Shown here piece by piece: positions 29,900 to 36,946 of a stretch of DNA of 36,997 nucleotides. The stretch's first letter is position 1. The number at the start of each line of letters is the position of its first letter. Origin of the DNA: an uncultured Eubacteriales bacterium. Lineage in GTDB: Bacteria; Bacillota; Clostridia; Oscillospirales; Oscillospiraceae. The translations under genes and the position numbers were made by a program. Below the pieces are notes generated by a model that saw only the letters and a list, made by a program, of their open reading frames with translations, had not been told where the DNA came from and did no database searches. Location: positions 1 through 36,997 of the forward strand of contig USQL01000009.1 of the NCBI GenBank assembly GCA_900556935.1, in the 5' to 3' direction.

Positions 29900-30085
29900 C
29901 TCAGCAGGTATCCTGGCTCACGCATCCTAAGCCTGGGCAGCGTCTTCTCGGAAAAACCCAATGACCGGCTTTCGCCCTCTGCCCCGGCCTCCACGCTCAC
30001 AGTGGCGGTACCGCTCGGGAGTTGCACCCGATTCCCTATTCTCTCCCAAGAGCCCGGACGGCCCTGGGAGCACTGAAACTGGTAT
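29900..30085 (-). promoter_or_regulatory. Cobalamin riboswitch of the cbi/cob locus
   Basis: Minus strand core at 29997-30036: GGGAATCGGGTGCAACTCCC, then GCGGTACCGCCACTGTGA. The B12 box GAGCCAGGATACCTGC is at 29904-29919. These are near-consensus cobalamin aptamer elements. With the terminators downstream it should shut off the biosynthetic locus when cobalamin is plentiful. Edges are approximate. Confidence 0.95.
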
Positions 30086-30099
30086 TCACTTTCGCTTAC

Positions 30100-30128
30100 A
30101 TTCTATCACAGCGCTTATGCAATGTCAA
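30100..30128 (-). promoter_or_regulatory. Consensus promoter of the cobalamin locus
   Basis: Minus strand TTGACA (30123-30128), 17-bp spacer, TAGAAT (30100-30105); the transcript would start a few bases before the aptamer. Both cobalamin riboswitches in the window have a perfect TTGACA. Confidence 0.88.
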
Positions 30129-30195
30129 CAAGAATCCACATATCTTCACGACGATTGCACGAGTTATCATTCTATGAACAAATTCCAGCAAGATA

Positions 30196-30363
30196 CCGTA
30201 GGGGCGGTGCGTCGCGCAGCGAATCAAAATCCAACGATTGCCGGTGGCAATCGAACAATGATTCTATCGGCTGCCATGCCGCCCGAAATGTATCGGGATT
30301 GAGCTGTTTATATGAAACACTCTGGCCCATTGGTTTTCGGGCGGCTAGTAGCCGCCCCTACGG
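30196..30363. repeat. 168-bp inverted-repeat element with CCGTAGGGGCGG ends
   Basis: Outer 12-bp perfect inverted repeat CCGTAGGGGCGG / CCGCCCCTACGG. The right end has the CGGGCGGCTAGTAGCCGCCC palindrome seen at 21518-21537, and the interior repeats CCGCCCGAAATGTA in the opposite sense, matching the element at 21440-21543. The interior also has a GATTGCCGGTGGCAATC hairpin. No gene. It occupies most of the gap between the cbi promoter and the next gene. Confidence 0.82.
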
Positions 30364-30412
30364 TTCACACAATGTTTACTTGTGCAATCGTCGTGGTTTC
30401 TGCTCTGAATTC

Positions 30413-30441
30413 TTGCTTTTTGCCATGGAATGTGGTATAGT
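30413..30441 (+). promoter_or_regulatory. Promoter of the LRR lipoprotein gene
   Basis: TTGCTT (30413-30418), 17-bp spacer, TATAGT (30436-30441), about 27 bp before the ribosome site. Confidence 0.65.
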
Positions 30442-30474
30442 AAGAACATTCTGTTTACTGGAGGCCACTACCCC

Positions 30475-31965
30475 ATGGGCTTGCGCAAATTCACCAATAT
30501 TCTCGCCACGCTGCTCCTGCTGCTGGCGCTCACCGGCTGCGGGCGCGCCCCAGAGAAAACCGCGCCCACCACCCAGCCGCCGGAGACCACGAACCCCTCC
30601 TATCTTGCCACGGAGCTGCAAATGGTTGTCACCTATGAAAACGTGGGTGAGCTGGAAAACTATAAAAACCTGACCCTTCTGGATGCCACCGGCTCCACCG
30701 CCTACCCGGCCCTGGAGGTCTACGCCCGGAACCACCCCAATGTCAATGTGATTTACACCGTGGATTTGGGCAAAAAGGAGGTTGCCCACGGCATCCCCGA
30801 GATTACCCTCACCGCCGATGAGACGGACTACGATGCCCTCATGACCAATCTGGCCTATTTGAAGGACACACAAAAGCTGATCCTGCCCAAAACCTCCCTC
30901 AGCGCTGAGGAGCTGCAGGTTTTGGCGGACACCTATCCGGACCTGGAAATCTCCTACACCCTGGGTCTTGCGGGCCAGGAATTCACCGCCGACACCACTG
31001 CCCTGGACCTTTCCGCCCTGACCTCCGGCCAGGTCACCGCCGCCTCCGAGACCCTGGCGCGGCTTCCGAATCTGGAAACCGTGGAGCTCATGAGCGCCTC
31101 CGGCACAAGCAGCCTCAGCCAGCAGGATGTGGAAACTCTGGTGGTCGCCGCTCCCAACGCCAAATTTCACTACACCTTCCAGCTGTTCGGAAAGCAGATT
31201 TCCACCGATGACGAGCAGGTCACCTTCCAGAATCTGACCCTCACAGAGGCGGATATCCCAACCCTTCGGCAGGCCCTGGCCATTATGACCGGGTGCAAGG
31301 CCTTCATTCTGGGCAACTGCGGGCTGGACAACGAGACCATGGCCACCATCCGGGCGGATTACCCCAATACGGAGCTGGTCTGGAAAATCCAGTTCGGCAA
31401 GTACAGCGCCTGGACCAATACGGATACCATCCGAGCGGTATACAACGTCTTTGACGACACCTGCGAAAACCTCAAATACTGCTGGCGGGTCAAATATATG
31501 GACATCGGCCATAACGATACCCTGACGGATTTGAGCTTTCTGAGCTATATGCCGGATTTGGAAATCCTCATTGCCTCCGGCAGCGCGGTAGTGCAGCTCC
31601 CCGAGGGCATCGGGAACTGCAAGAAGCTGGAATTTTTGGAGCTCGCCAACTGCTACAAGCTGGAATCCATCGACCCTCTGGCCGGCTGCGAGGGCCTCAA
31701 AAACCTGAACATCTGCTATTCCAAGGTTTCGGACCTGAAGGCCCTGGACGGCCTGCCCCTGGAGCAGTTCATGTGCAAGCAGACCCGGGTCCCCGCGGCA
31801 GAGCAGAAGGTTTTCAAGGAAATCCACCCCGACTGCATTACCAATTTCTACGGCAAGGAATCCTACGCCGGTGCCGGCTGGCGCTACAAGGACAACGGCA
31901 AGACCTATACGGAAATCTACAAAAAAGTCCGTGAGGTCTTCGACTACGACGACCTGCCAACCTGA
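30475..31965 (+). CDS. Leucine-rich-repeat lipoprotein of unknown role
   Basis: 496 aa. Signal peptide MGLRKFTNILATLLLLLALTGC with lipobox Cys22, then a short Pro/Thr linker, so it is expected to be anchored outside the membrane. The body has irregular leucine-rich segments: YKNLTLLDATG, LAYLKDTQKLILPKTSLS, LARLPNLETVELMSAS, and clearer ones at ~360-440 (LSFLSYMPDLEILIASGSAVVQLPEGIGNCKKLEFLELANCYKLESIDPLAGCEGLKNLNICYSKVSDLKALDGLPLEQF). No catalytic motif was seen. The C-terminus is Tyr/Lys-rich. ATG at 30475 after TGGAGGCC; monocistronic, with promoter before and terminator after. Probably binding or adhesion; function not assigned. Confidence 0.82.
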   Translation: MGLRKFTNILATLLLLLALTGCGRAPEKTAPTTQPPETTNPSYLATELQMVVTYENVGELENYKNLTLLDATGSTAYPALEVYARNHPNVNVIYTVDLGKKEVAHGIPEITLTADETDYDALMTNLAYLKDTQKLILPKTSLSAEELQVLADTYPDLEISYTLGLAGQEFTADTTALDLSALTSGQVTAASETLARLPNLETVELMSASGTSSLSQQDVETLVVAAPNAKFHYTFQLFGKQISTDDEQVTFQNLTLTEADIPTLRQALAIMTGCKAFILGNCGLDNETMATIRADYPNTELVWKIQFGKYSAWTNTDTIRAVYNVFDDTCENLKYCWRVKYMDIGHNDTLTDLSFLSYMPDLEILIASGSAVVQLPEGIGNCKKLEFLELANCYKLESIDPLAGCEGLKNLNICYSKVSDLKALDGLPLEQFMCKQTRVPAAEQKVFKEIHPDCITNFYGKESYAGAGWRYKDNGKTYTEIYKKVREVFDYDDLPT

Positions 31966-31973
31966 AGCCCAAA

Positions 31974-32011
31974 AAATCCCCGACGCTTCGTCTGAAAAGC
32001 GTCGGGGATTT
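31974..32011. terminator. Convergent terminator, LRR gene / obgE
   Basis: 15-bp perfect stem AAATCCCCGACGCTT / AAGCGTCGGGGATTT, with T-rich flanks on both sides (TTTCTGTTTTC on plus, TTTTTTGGG on minus). Serves both converging genes. Confidence 0.88.
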
Positions 32012-32029
32012 CTGTTTTCAAAATTCGTG

Positions 32030-33304
32030 TCAGCGCATATAGTCAAACTGCAAATCGTAGATATCCACGGTATCGCCGTCCTGAATGCCCATCTGCTCCA
32101 GACGGTCAAACAGACCGGACTTGCGGAGCATCTGGTCAAAGTAGTTCCGGGACTCGTAGTCGTCGAAATTGATGTTCTGAACCAGCCGTTCCAGCCACGT
32201 ACCGGTAACCACCCAGGTAGAGCCCAGATGCTCGACGGTAAGCTCCTGGGGGTCTCCCGCCTGGGGCCGCTGCTCGATGTACTCCGGCTCGTAAATGGTC
32301 ACGGGGGGAAGAGAACGCAGCTTCTCGGCCACCACCCGCATCAGGTTCCGGGTGCCCTGAGTGGTGCCCGCGGAAATCTCATACAGCTCACACCCGGCGG
32401 CTTCTACGCAGGCCCGGAGGCGCTGGAGGTTGTCGCTGTCCGGGGGCAGCAAATCAATTTTATTGGCGGCCACAATCATGGGCCGGTTGCTCAGGTCCAC
32501 GCTGTAGTTTGCCAGCTCGTCGCAGATGGCGTTAAAGTCCTCCACCGGGTCTCTGCCCTCGCTGCCGGATACGTCCACCACATGGACCAGGAGACGGCAC
32601 CGGTCGATATGCCGCAGGAAGTCATGTCCCAGACCCGCGCCCTCGGCAGCACCCTCGATGATGCCGGGGATATCGGCCATGACGAAGGACACGCCCTCAT
32701 CCACATAGATGACCCCCAGGTTGGGGAACAGGGTGGTAAAATGGTAGTTGGCGATTTTGGGGCGGGCGTTGGAGGTGACGGACAGCAGGGTGGATTTTCC
32801 CACATTGGGGAAGCCCACCAGGCCCACGTCCGCCAGAAGCTTCAGCTCCAGAATCACATCCCGCTCCTGACCCTTCAGGCCCACCTTGGCAAACCGGGGC
32901 ACCTGACGGGTCGCGGTGGCGTAGTGGGCATTTCCCCAGCCGCCCCGGCCGCCCTTGGCGATGACGAAATCCTCACCGGTGGACATATCCACAATAATCT
33001 GGTTGGTCTCCGCGTCCCGGACCACCGTCCCCCGGGGGACCTCAATGACCAGGGGCTCTCCCCGCTTGCCGCTCATATTGCGGCCCTGGCCGTTCATGCC
33101 CGCCTGGGCGGCGTACTTGCGCTTATAGCGGAAATCCAGAAGCGTGGACAGGTTGTCATTGACCCGCAGAATCACGCTGCCGCCATGGCCGCCGTCGCCG
33201 CCGTCGGGACCGCCGGAGGCCACATACTTCTCCCGGTGGAAGGCAACGGCACCGTCGCCGCCCCGTCCACCGCAGACCGTAATTCGAACTTTATCTACAA
33301 ACAT
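32030..33304 (-). CDS. obgE: Obg-family GTPase (ObgE/CgtA)
   Basis: Ribosome-associated GTPase in 50S maturation and stress control. 424 aa with the three Obg domains: glycine-rich Obg fold 1-~158 (CGGRGGDGAVAFHREKYVASGGPDGGDGGHGG), G domain with P-loop GFPNVGKST (164-172), switch II DIPGIIEGAAEGAGLGHDFLRHI and NKIDLL, and a C-terminal OCT domain (~345-424, ending IQDGDTVDIYDLQFDYMR) typical of Firmicutes. ATG at 33302-33304 after GGGGAGGAAAACC. The frame is open to 33385 but without a ribosome site. Downstream of rpmA across a terminator. Confidence 0.97.
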   Translation of the reverse strand: MFVDKVRITVCGGRGGDGAVAFHREKYVASGGPDGGDGGHGGSVILRVNDNLSTLLDFRYKRKYAAQAGMNGQGRNMSGKRGEPLVIEVPRGTVVRDAETNQIIVDMSTGEDFVIAKGGRGGWGNAHYATATRQVPRFAKVGLKGQERDVILELKLLADVGLVGFPNVGKSTLLSVTSNARPKIANYHFTTLFPNLGVIYVDEGVSFVMADIPGIIEGAAEGAGLGHDFLRHIDRCRLLVHVVDVSGSEGRDPVEDFNAICDELANYSVDLSNRPMIVAANKIDLLPPDSDNLQRLRACVEAAGCELYEISAGTTQGTRNLMRVVAEKLRSLPPVTIYEPEYIEQRPQAGDPQELTVEHLGSTWVVTGTWLERLVQNINFDDYESRNYFDQMLRKSGLFDRLEQMGIQDGDTVDIYDLQFDYMR

Positions 33305-33393
33305 GGTTTTCCTCCCCATTGATTCCGGCGGGTGACACAGAAAAAGAGGTCTCCCCTTTTGCGGGAACATCCTTTTCTCTGCCACCCAGGTTT

Positions 33394-33430
33394 TAAAAAA
33401 AGGACTGCCGCGGAAAAAGCAGCAGTCCTT
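33394..33430 (-). terminator. Terminator between rpmA and obgE
   Basis: Minus strand AAGGACTGC / GCAGTCCTT 9-bp stem with a 13-nt loop, then seven T. Since obgE follows only ~90 bp later with no clear promoter seen, it may act as an attenuator that lowers obgE relative to the ribosomal protein genes. Confidence 0.85.
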
Positions 33431-33447
33431 CGTTTCTTAGGCTTGTC

Positions 33448-33729
33448 TTACTGCTCAGCGTAAACGGAGCACTTCCGACGATCCTTGCCCATGCGCTCGA
33501 ACTTGACGGTACCGTCAACCAGAGCGAACAGAGTGTCATCCTTGCCGATACCCACGTTGGTGCCGGGATGGATGTGGGTGCCTCTCTGGCGAACCAGGAT
33601 GTTGCCAGCCAGAACGAACTGACCGTCAGCACGCTTGCAACCCAGACGCTTGGACTCGGAATCACGGCCGTTCTTGGTGGAACCGCCGCCCTTGTGGTGA
33701 GCGAAGAACTGAATACCAATCTTCAGCAT
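33448..33729 (-). CDS. rpmA: 50S ribosomal protein L27 with Firmicute N-terminal extension
   Basis: 93 aa. Conserved core KGGGSTKNGRDSESKRLG, FVLAGNILVRQRGTHIHPGTNVGIGKDDTLFAL. The N-terminus MLKIGIQFFAHHKGG is the Firmicute-type extension that the protease Prp removes next to the FFA segment, so that L27 can reach the peptidyl-transferase centre. Prp is encoded directly upstream. The ATG at 33727-33729 uses GGAGGTG, which lies in the last codons of prp. A longer frame to 33771 overlaps prp and is not used. Confidence 0.97.
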   Translation of the reverse strand: MLKIGIQFFAHHKGGGSTKNGRDSESKRLGCKRADGQFVLAGNILVRQRGTHIHPGTNVGIGKDDTLFALVDGTVKFERMGKDRRKCSVYAEQ

Positions 33730-33733
33730 TGTA

Positions 33734-34057
33734 TTACACCTCCAAAACTTCGATGTTATCGGGATATTCATCCCGCAGACTGCACAGATACAGCATCATA
33801 CCGGCGAGACACGCCTGGACGCTTTCCTCTTCGTCGCAGCTGGCGGGGAGGGTCAGAGTAACGCGGGCCTCCGCATCCTTGACCCGAACCTTGGCCTTGG
33901 CACCGCACACATCATTGATGGTGGCCTCAGCCATGGAAACAACGGCGCTGACGGCGGCACAGACAATATCGCTGCCTGCCTCGGCATAGCCGCTGTGACC
34001 GGAGACGGAGAATCCGGTGATTCGCTCGTCCTCGGTAAAAAATTCGATTTTCGTCAT
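33734..34057 (-). CDS. prp: Prp, cysteine protease that processes ribosomal protein L27
   Basis: 107 aa (YsxB/Prp family). Catalytic His21 (SGHSGYAEAGSD) and Cys33 (DIVCAAVSAV) are in the expected spacing; the remainder (VSMAEATINDV, EEESVQACLAGMMLYL) fits the family. Cleaves the L27 extension before or during 50S assembly; essential in Staphylococcus aureus. Lies between rplU and rpmA as usual, 4 nt before the rpmA start and 9 nt after rplU. Confidence 0.95.
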   Translation of the reverse strand: MTKIEFFTEDERITGFSVSGHSGYAEAGSDIVCAAVSAVVSMAEATINDVCGAKAKVRVKDAEARVTLTLPASCDEEESVQACLAGMMLYLCSLRDEYPDNIEVLEV

Positions 34058-34066
34058 ACTCTTAAA

Positions 34067-34378
34067 TTACAGAGCGATCTTGGTGATCTCGACCTTGGTG
34101 TAGGGCTGACGATGACCGATGTGGGTCTTCTCGTTCTTCTTTGCCTTGTACTTCAGAACGTCGATCTTCTTGCCCTTGCCGTTCTTCACGACCTTGGCCT
34201 CCACGGTGGCACCCTCCACAACGGGAGCGCCGATCTTGGAATTCTCGCCGTCCAGCACAGCCAGAACCTGGTCAAACTTCACGGTCTGCTCAGCCTCAAC
34301 AGCCAGCTTCTCGATGAAAACGACATCGCCCTCGGCTACGGTGTACTGCTTACCGCCGGTAACAAAAACTGCCTTCAT
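34067..34378 (-). CDS. rplU: 50S ribosomal protein L21
   Basis: 103 aa, normal length. Family landmarks: MKAVFVTGGKQYTVAEGDVVFIEKL, AKVVKNGKGKKIDVLKYKAKKNEKTHIGHRQPYTKVEI. It binds 23S rRNA near L20. First gene of the rplU-prp-rpmA unit. ATG after GTAGGTGAAAGAAAA. Confidence 0.97.
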   Translation of the reverse strand: MKAVFVTGGKQYTVAEGDVVFIEKLAVEAEQTVKFDQVLAVLDGENSKIGAPVVEGATVEAKVVKNGKGKKIDVLKYKAKKNEKTHIGHRQPYTKVEITKIAL

Positions 34379-34463
34379 TTTTCTTTCACCTACTTTAATT
34401 GTGTAGTCTCGCTCTGAAGGCGGCTGCTTTTGGGCAGCAACTTAAAAGCCTCTTCGATGCGGC
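34379..34463 (-). promoter_or_regulatory. Candidate L21 leader in the rplU 5' untranslated region
   Basis: The ~85-nt leader of rplU contains a GCTGC-CCAAAA-GCAGC hairpin and flanking GAGGC/GCC segments. Firmicute rplU genes often carry a structured autoregulatory L21 leader here; the position fits, but I could not confirm the fold against a model. Confidence 0.4.
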
Positions 34464-34469
34464 TGAGTT

Positions 34470-34498
34470 ATTCTATCACTGTTTAAGCGAAATGTCAA
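34470..34498 (-). promoter_or_regulatory. Promoter of the rplU operon
   Basis: Minus strand TTGACA (34493-34498), 17-bp spacer, TAGAAT (34470-34475). Confidence 0.88.
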
Positions 34499-34559
34499 CA
34501 GGTTTTTTGAAGAAAAGTCAATTGTTTTGAGGGTTGTTTGCTCTCTCCATTCCTGTGAA

Positions 34560-34616
34560 ACCGTGGCCAAATGGTAAGGCAAAGGTCTGCTAAACCTTCA
34601 TGCCTCAGTTTAAATC
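34560..34616 (+). pseudogene. Decayed tRNA-Cys fragment, inverted relative to the intact gene
   Basis: 52 of 57 positions match the intact tRNA-Cys at 36863-36934, from the end of the acceptor 5' strand through D arm, anticodon arm and T loop. The anticodon loop reads CTGCTAA, not CTGCAAA (GCA to GCU). The T stem (CTCAG with CCAAG) and the acceptor stem no longer pair, so it is not a working tRNA. It lies on the strand opposite to ptuB, 25 bp past the ptuB stop. Confidence 0.85.
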
Positions 34617-34641
34617 CAAGCTGCAGTCAGTGTACATTCCT

Positions 34642-35334
34642 TCAACCGGTTTCTGCCACATGTTCACGGGTAAGTATTGGCTTTGGATGGCCATCAGCAT
34701 CAAAAAATGTACGCTCCGTTCCCGGGAAAACATCTATCAGCGCATTCAGGATTTCCGGTTCATCCCAAAAAACATCTGCCCAAACCGAGAAAAACCCTGA
34801 GTACCTTGCTGTGTCAATAATCTGCTCTTTCATTTCCCCGAATCTGTTTTTCTGCCATCGACTCTTTGCAATGCATGCCGTTTGATACGCTTCATTTCTT
34901 TTTTTCGTTCGTCTGTCCGTTACATTACCCAATTTGACGAGGTCAAAAAGATTTTTTGCTTTCTCATAAGCAGCTCCACTCGGATCCACTTGGTTGAGCG
35001 CGTTTTCATGAATCGAAGGAATGCCATATTCATAAGTATACGCCAAGGCGGTGTTATACTTGTCCGGCCAGAGATACGCATCCATATTTTCCACACATAC
35101 CGTGTCGCTCTTCCGTGCATTGCAGTACTTGCAGCCAAGCAGAAGGTTATCCCAGACTGTCGCCAGCTCCCGATTTTTTGATTTTGAGACCACATGCTCT
35201 ATTTCCGGCACATGGTCCAACGGCAGGCCGCAATACGAGCAATAGGAACCAATTGCATCTTCCAGAAATGGTAGCGCATCACCATAATTTGATATGGAGG
35301 CGTATGGCGCTTTTCCCTTATTGATTGGTCTCAT
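34642..35334 (-). CDS. ptuB: HNH endonuclease, PtuB-like (Septu defence system)
   Basis: 230 aa. An HNH/ββα-metal core with two Cys pairs is visible: CSYCGLPL, EIEHVVSKSKN (catalytic His in EHVV), then WDNLLLGCKYCNARK. The rest has no other domain I recognise. In Septu, and as an effector of some retrons, PtuB acts with a PtuA ATPase in abortive phage defence. The ATG at 35332-35334 follows GGAAGTGG and starts 17 nt inside the ptuA end; an in-frame ATG at 35364 has no better site. Base composition is more AT-rich than the flanking ribosomal genes, suggesting acquisition. Confidence 0.83.
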   Translation of the reverse strand: MRPINKGKAPYASISNYGDALPFLEDAIGSYCSYCGLPLDHVPEIEHVVSKSKNRELATVWDNLLLGCKYCNARKSDTVCVENMDAYLWPDKYNTALAYTYEYGIPSIHENALNQVDPSGAAYEKAKNLFDLVKLGNVTDRRTKKRNEAYQTACIAKSRWQKNRFGEMKEQIIDTARYSGFFSVWADVFWDEPEILNALIDVFPGTERTFFDADGHPKPILTREHVAETG

Positions 35335-36694
35335 TTTGTTCCACTTCCAATTTTTTTGCAGCAAATTCCTGTCTAATCAACGCAAGATACGCCGGATTAT
35401 CACTGTATTCCGCTTCCATAACCGCCATTTCCCGGCGGAGTGCTTCGATACGTTCATGAGATGCGCAGCTCTTCAACGCGGTAAAAAAGTTCATCGCCGC
35501 GTCAAACATATTTTTCTTTTTCTCGCTATACTGCGGCATTTCAACGCCCATAATGTCTTCAGCGATGTCCTCAATGCTTTCCCCCGCGTATTCCTCCGCA
35601 AGAGGCTTCTCCTCTCGGTCCAGTGTAATCAGCTCGCCGTCTTCCAAAGATTGGATGATAAACGGCGAATGCGTCGCGCAGATAAACTGGATTCTCGGGA
35701 ACAGTGTTTTGAGAATTCCGATGATCCGTCTCTGCCATGTAGGATGCAGGCTGAGATCGATTTCATCAATAATCACCACACCGGGTGTTTTTTGAAGTGC
35801 CTCACCCTGAAGATACGGATTTAGGATGCACATACGTGTTGCGATATCCAGCACGATTTTGATTACATTTCGATATCCGTCACTTAATGTCGTAAACGGT
35901 ACAACAATCCCCTCATTGTTTTTCAGCGCAACAATATCCTTTCCGTAACGCGTGGAAAAAATAACGCGCTCATTCGCTCTTAATTCATCGTGGAGTGCAT
36001 AATTAATGGCATTCAAAATGGCATCATACGCGGGGTACGGTTTTCCTTCATTTTCCTCAACCGCAACGGATTGAAGCATATTGATATATCCAAACGCAAG
36101 CTCGGTTCCATGTTTTCCATCCAGGCAGCGGTAATAGGCATCCGTCCGGCCAAACACACCGGCTTCATACGAAACAGATTTTGTTTCGTTCCACAGCCGT
36201 GCAGAGCTCAAATACAGCACGATTGGAAAAACAAGCTCTTTGTCTTCATGATTCGCCTGCGCAATCATTTTCTCCCAGGAAACAACTGTAGGCTGCATCG
36301 GATTGGGACCATCAAATTTTGTCCGCCCATCCTCCTTTGGAAGCACCCGCTGAAACCTGATCGGTTCTTCACTTTGGCCCCACAGCATCGAGCAAGAAAC
36401 CCTACACGGGAACTGCCGGATGCCGCCTGTCGTCATAACCGCACTGTCTTCCGCTGTCTGTACTTTTAGATGCGCGTCATCCTTAGAAATGTTGTAAACA
36501 AAGCGGCTTGGAACGTAAGTCTTGAAAGCGGCCAAATAAGCCCCCAGGACAACATTAACCGCTTCCAAAAGGGCCGTCTTTCCTGAACCGTTCTTACCCG
36601 CAAAGACATTCATTCTTGGATTTAGCTGATAACTTACTTGCTCAAACTTTCTGTAGTTGTAAACATTCAATTCTTTTACAGACAAATTGCACAT
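35318..36694 (-). CDS. ptuA: AAA/SMC-like ATPase, PtuA-like (Septu defence system)
   Basis: 458 aa from the chosen ATG. Walker A GKNGSGKT (33-40), signature-like TTLSDGYRNVIKIVLD, Walker B GVVIIDEIDLSLHPTW, and H-motif FICATHSPFIIQSL; no TOPRIM or helicase domain follows, which argues against OLD/Gabija. Paired with an HNH gene, this is the Septu PtuA-PtuB layout. The frame is open to 36781, but that ATG lies upstream of the -10 box at 36768, so the ATG at 36692-36694 (MCNLSVKELNVYNYRKF) or one at 36739 is more likely. Nuclease and ATPase genes overlap by 17 nt. Confidence 0.85.
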   Translation of the reverse strand: MCNLSVKELNVYNYRKFEQVSYQLNPRMNVFAGKNGSGKTALLEAVNVVLGAYLAAFKTYVPSRFVYNISKDDAHLKVQTAEDSAVMTTGGIRQFPCRVSCSMLWGQSEEPIRFQRVLPKEDGRTKFDGPNPMQPTVVSWEKMIAQANHEDKELVFPIVLYLSSARLWNETKSVSYEAGVFGRTDAYYRCLDGKHGTELAFGYINMLQSVAVEENEGKPYPAYDAILNAINYALHDELRANERVIFSTRYGKDIVALKNNEGIVVPFTTLSDGYRNVIKIVLDIATRMCILNPYLQGEALQKTPGVVIIDEIDLSLHPTWQRRIIGILKTLFPRIQFICATHSPFIIQSLEDGELITLDREEKPLAEEYAGESIEDIAEDIMGVEMPQYSEKKKNMFDAAMNFFTALKSCASHERIEALRREMAVMEAEYSDNPAYLALIRQEFAAKKLEVEQNETNQ

Positions 36695-36767
36695 AAATGT
36701 CACACCAACCTTTCCGGCGCTTAAATGGATCGTAAACATCAACTGGAAGATACGGTAGATTTGCTTT

Positions 36768-36796
36768 AGTATATCATACATTCTGCCTTATATCCA
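36768..36796 (-). promoter_or_regulatory. Putative promoter of ptuAB
   Basis: Minus strand TGGATA (36791-36796), 17-bp spacer, TATACT (36768-36773). The -35 is weak (4 of 6). It lies between the tRNA terminator and ptuA. Confidence 0.55.
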
Positions 36797-36824
36797 GATA
36801 AATTTAGGCCATATTCAAAAGAAA

Positions 36825-36854
36825 AGCACTCCATCTCAACCAAGATGGAGTGCT
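36825..36854 (-). terminator. Terminator of the tRNA operon
   Basis: 12-bp perfect stem AGCACTCCATCT / AGATGGAGTGCT with a 6-nt loop, followed on the minus strand by TTTCTTTTG. It separates the tRNA-Cys gene from ptuA. Confidence 0.9.
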
Positions 36855-36862
36855 GATTTTGG

Positions 36863-36934
36863 AGGTACCGCCCAGATTTGAACTGGGGAATGAAGGTTTT
36901 GCAGACCTTTGCCTTACCACTTGGCCACGGTACC
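36863..36934 (-). tRNA. tRNA-Cys (anticodon GCA)
   Basis: Complete cloverleaf: acceptor GGTACCG / CGGTACC, D arm, anticodon arm AAGGT-CTGCAAA-ACCTT, and T arm CCCAG-TTCAAAT-CTGGG. Discriminator U73 is the usual one for Cys. The CCA end is encoded (36860-36862). Last gene of a tRNA operon transcribed leftward. Confidence 0.96.
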
Positions 36935-36946
36935 GTATGAAATTGG

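Noticed and set aside
30376..32139. 587-codon minus-strand frame opposite the LRR lipoprotein gene
   Set aside because: It crosses the bidirectional terminator and the obgE 3' end, and the plus-strand gene has signal peptide, promoter and ribosome site.
34560..34616. A working tRNA with Ser-type anticodon GCU
   Set aside because: Acceptor and T stems do not pair, there is no long variable arm as in tRNA-Ser, and no CCA end.
36695..36781. 29-residue N-terminal extension of PtuA starting at 36781
   Set aside because: The ATG lies upstream of the best -10 box (36768-36773) and lacks a ribosome site. It is kept only as a possibility.
34642..36781. Retron with PtuAB effector
   Set aside because: No reverse transcriptase frame and no msr/msd-like inverted structure next to the genes.
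34560..36934. tRNA-Cys and its fragment as attL/attR of a site-specific integrative element
   Set aside because: The two copies are inverted, not direct, and no integrase gene lies between them.
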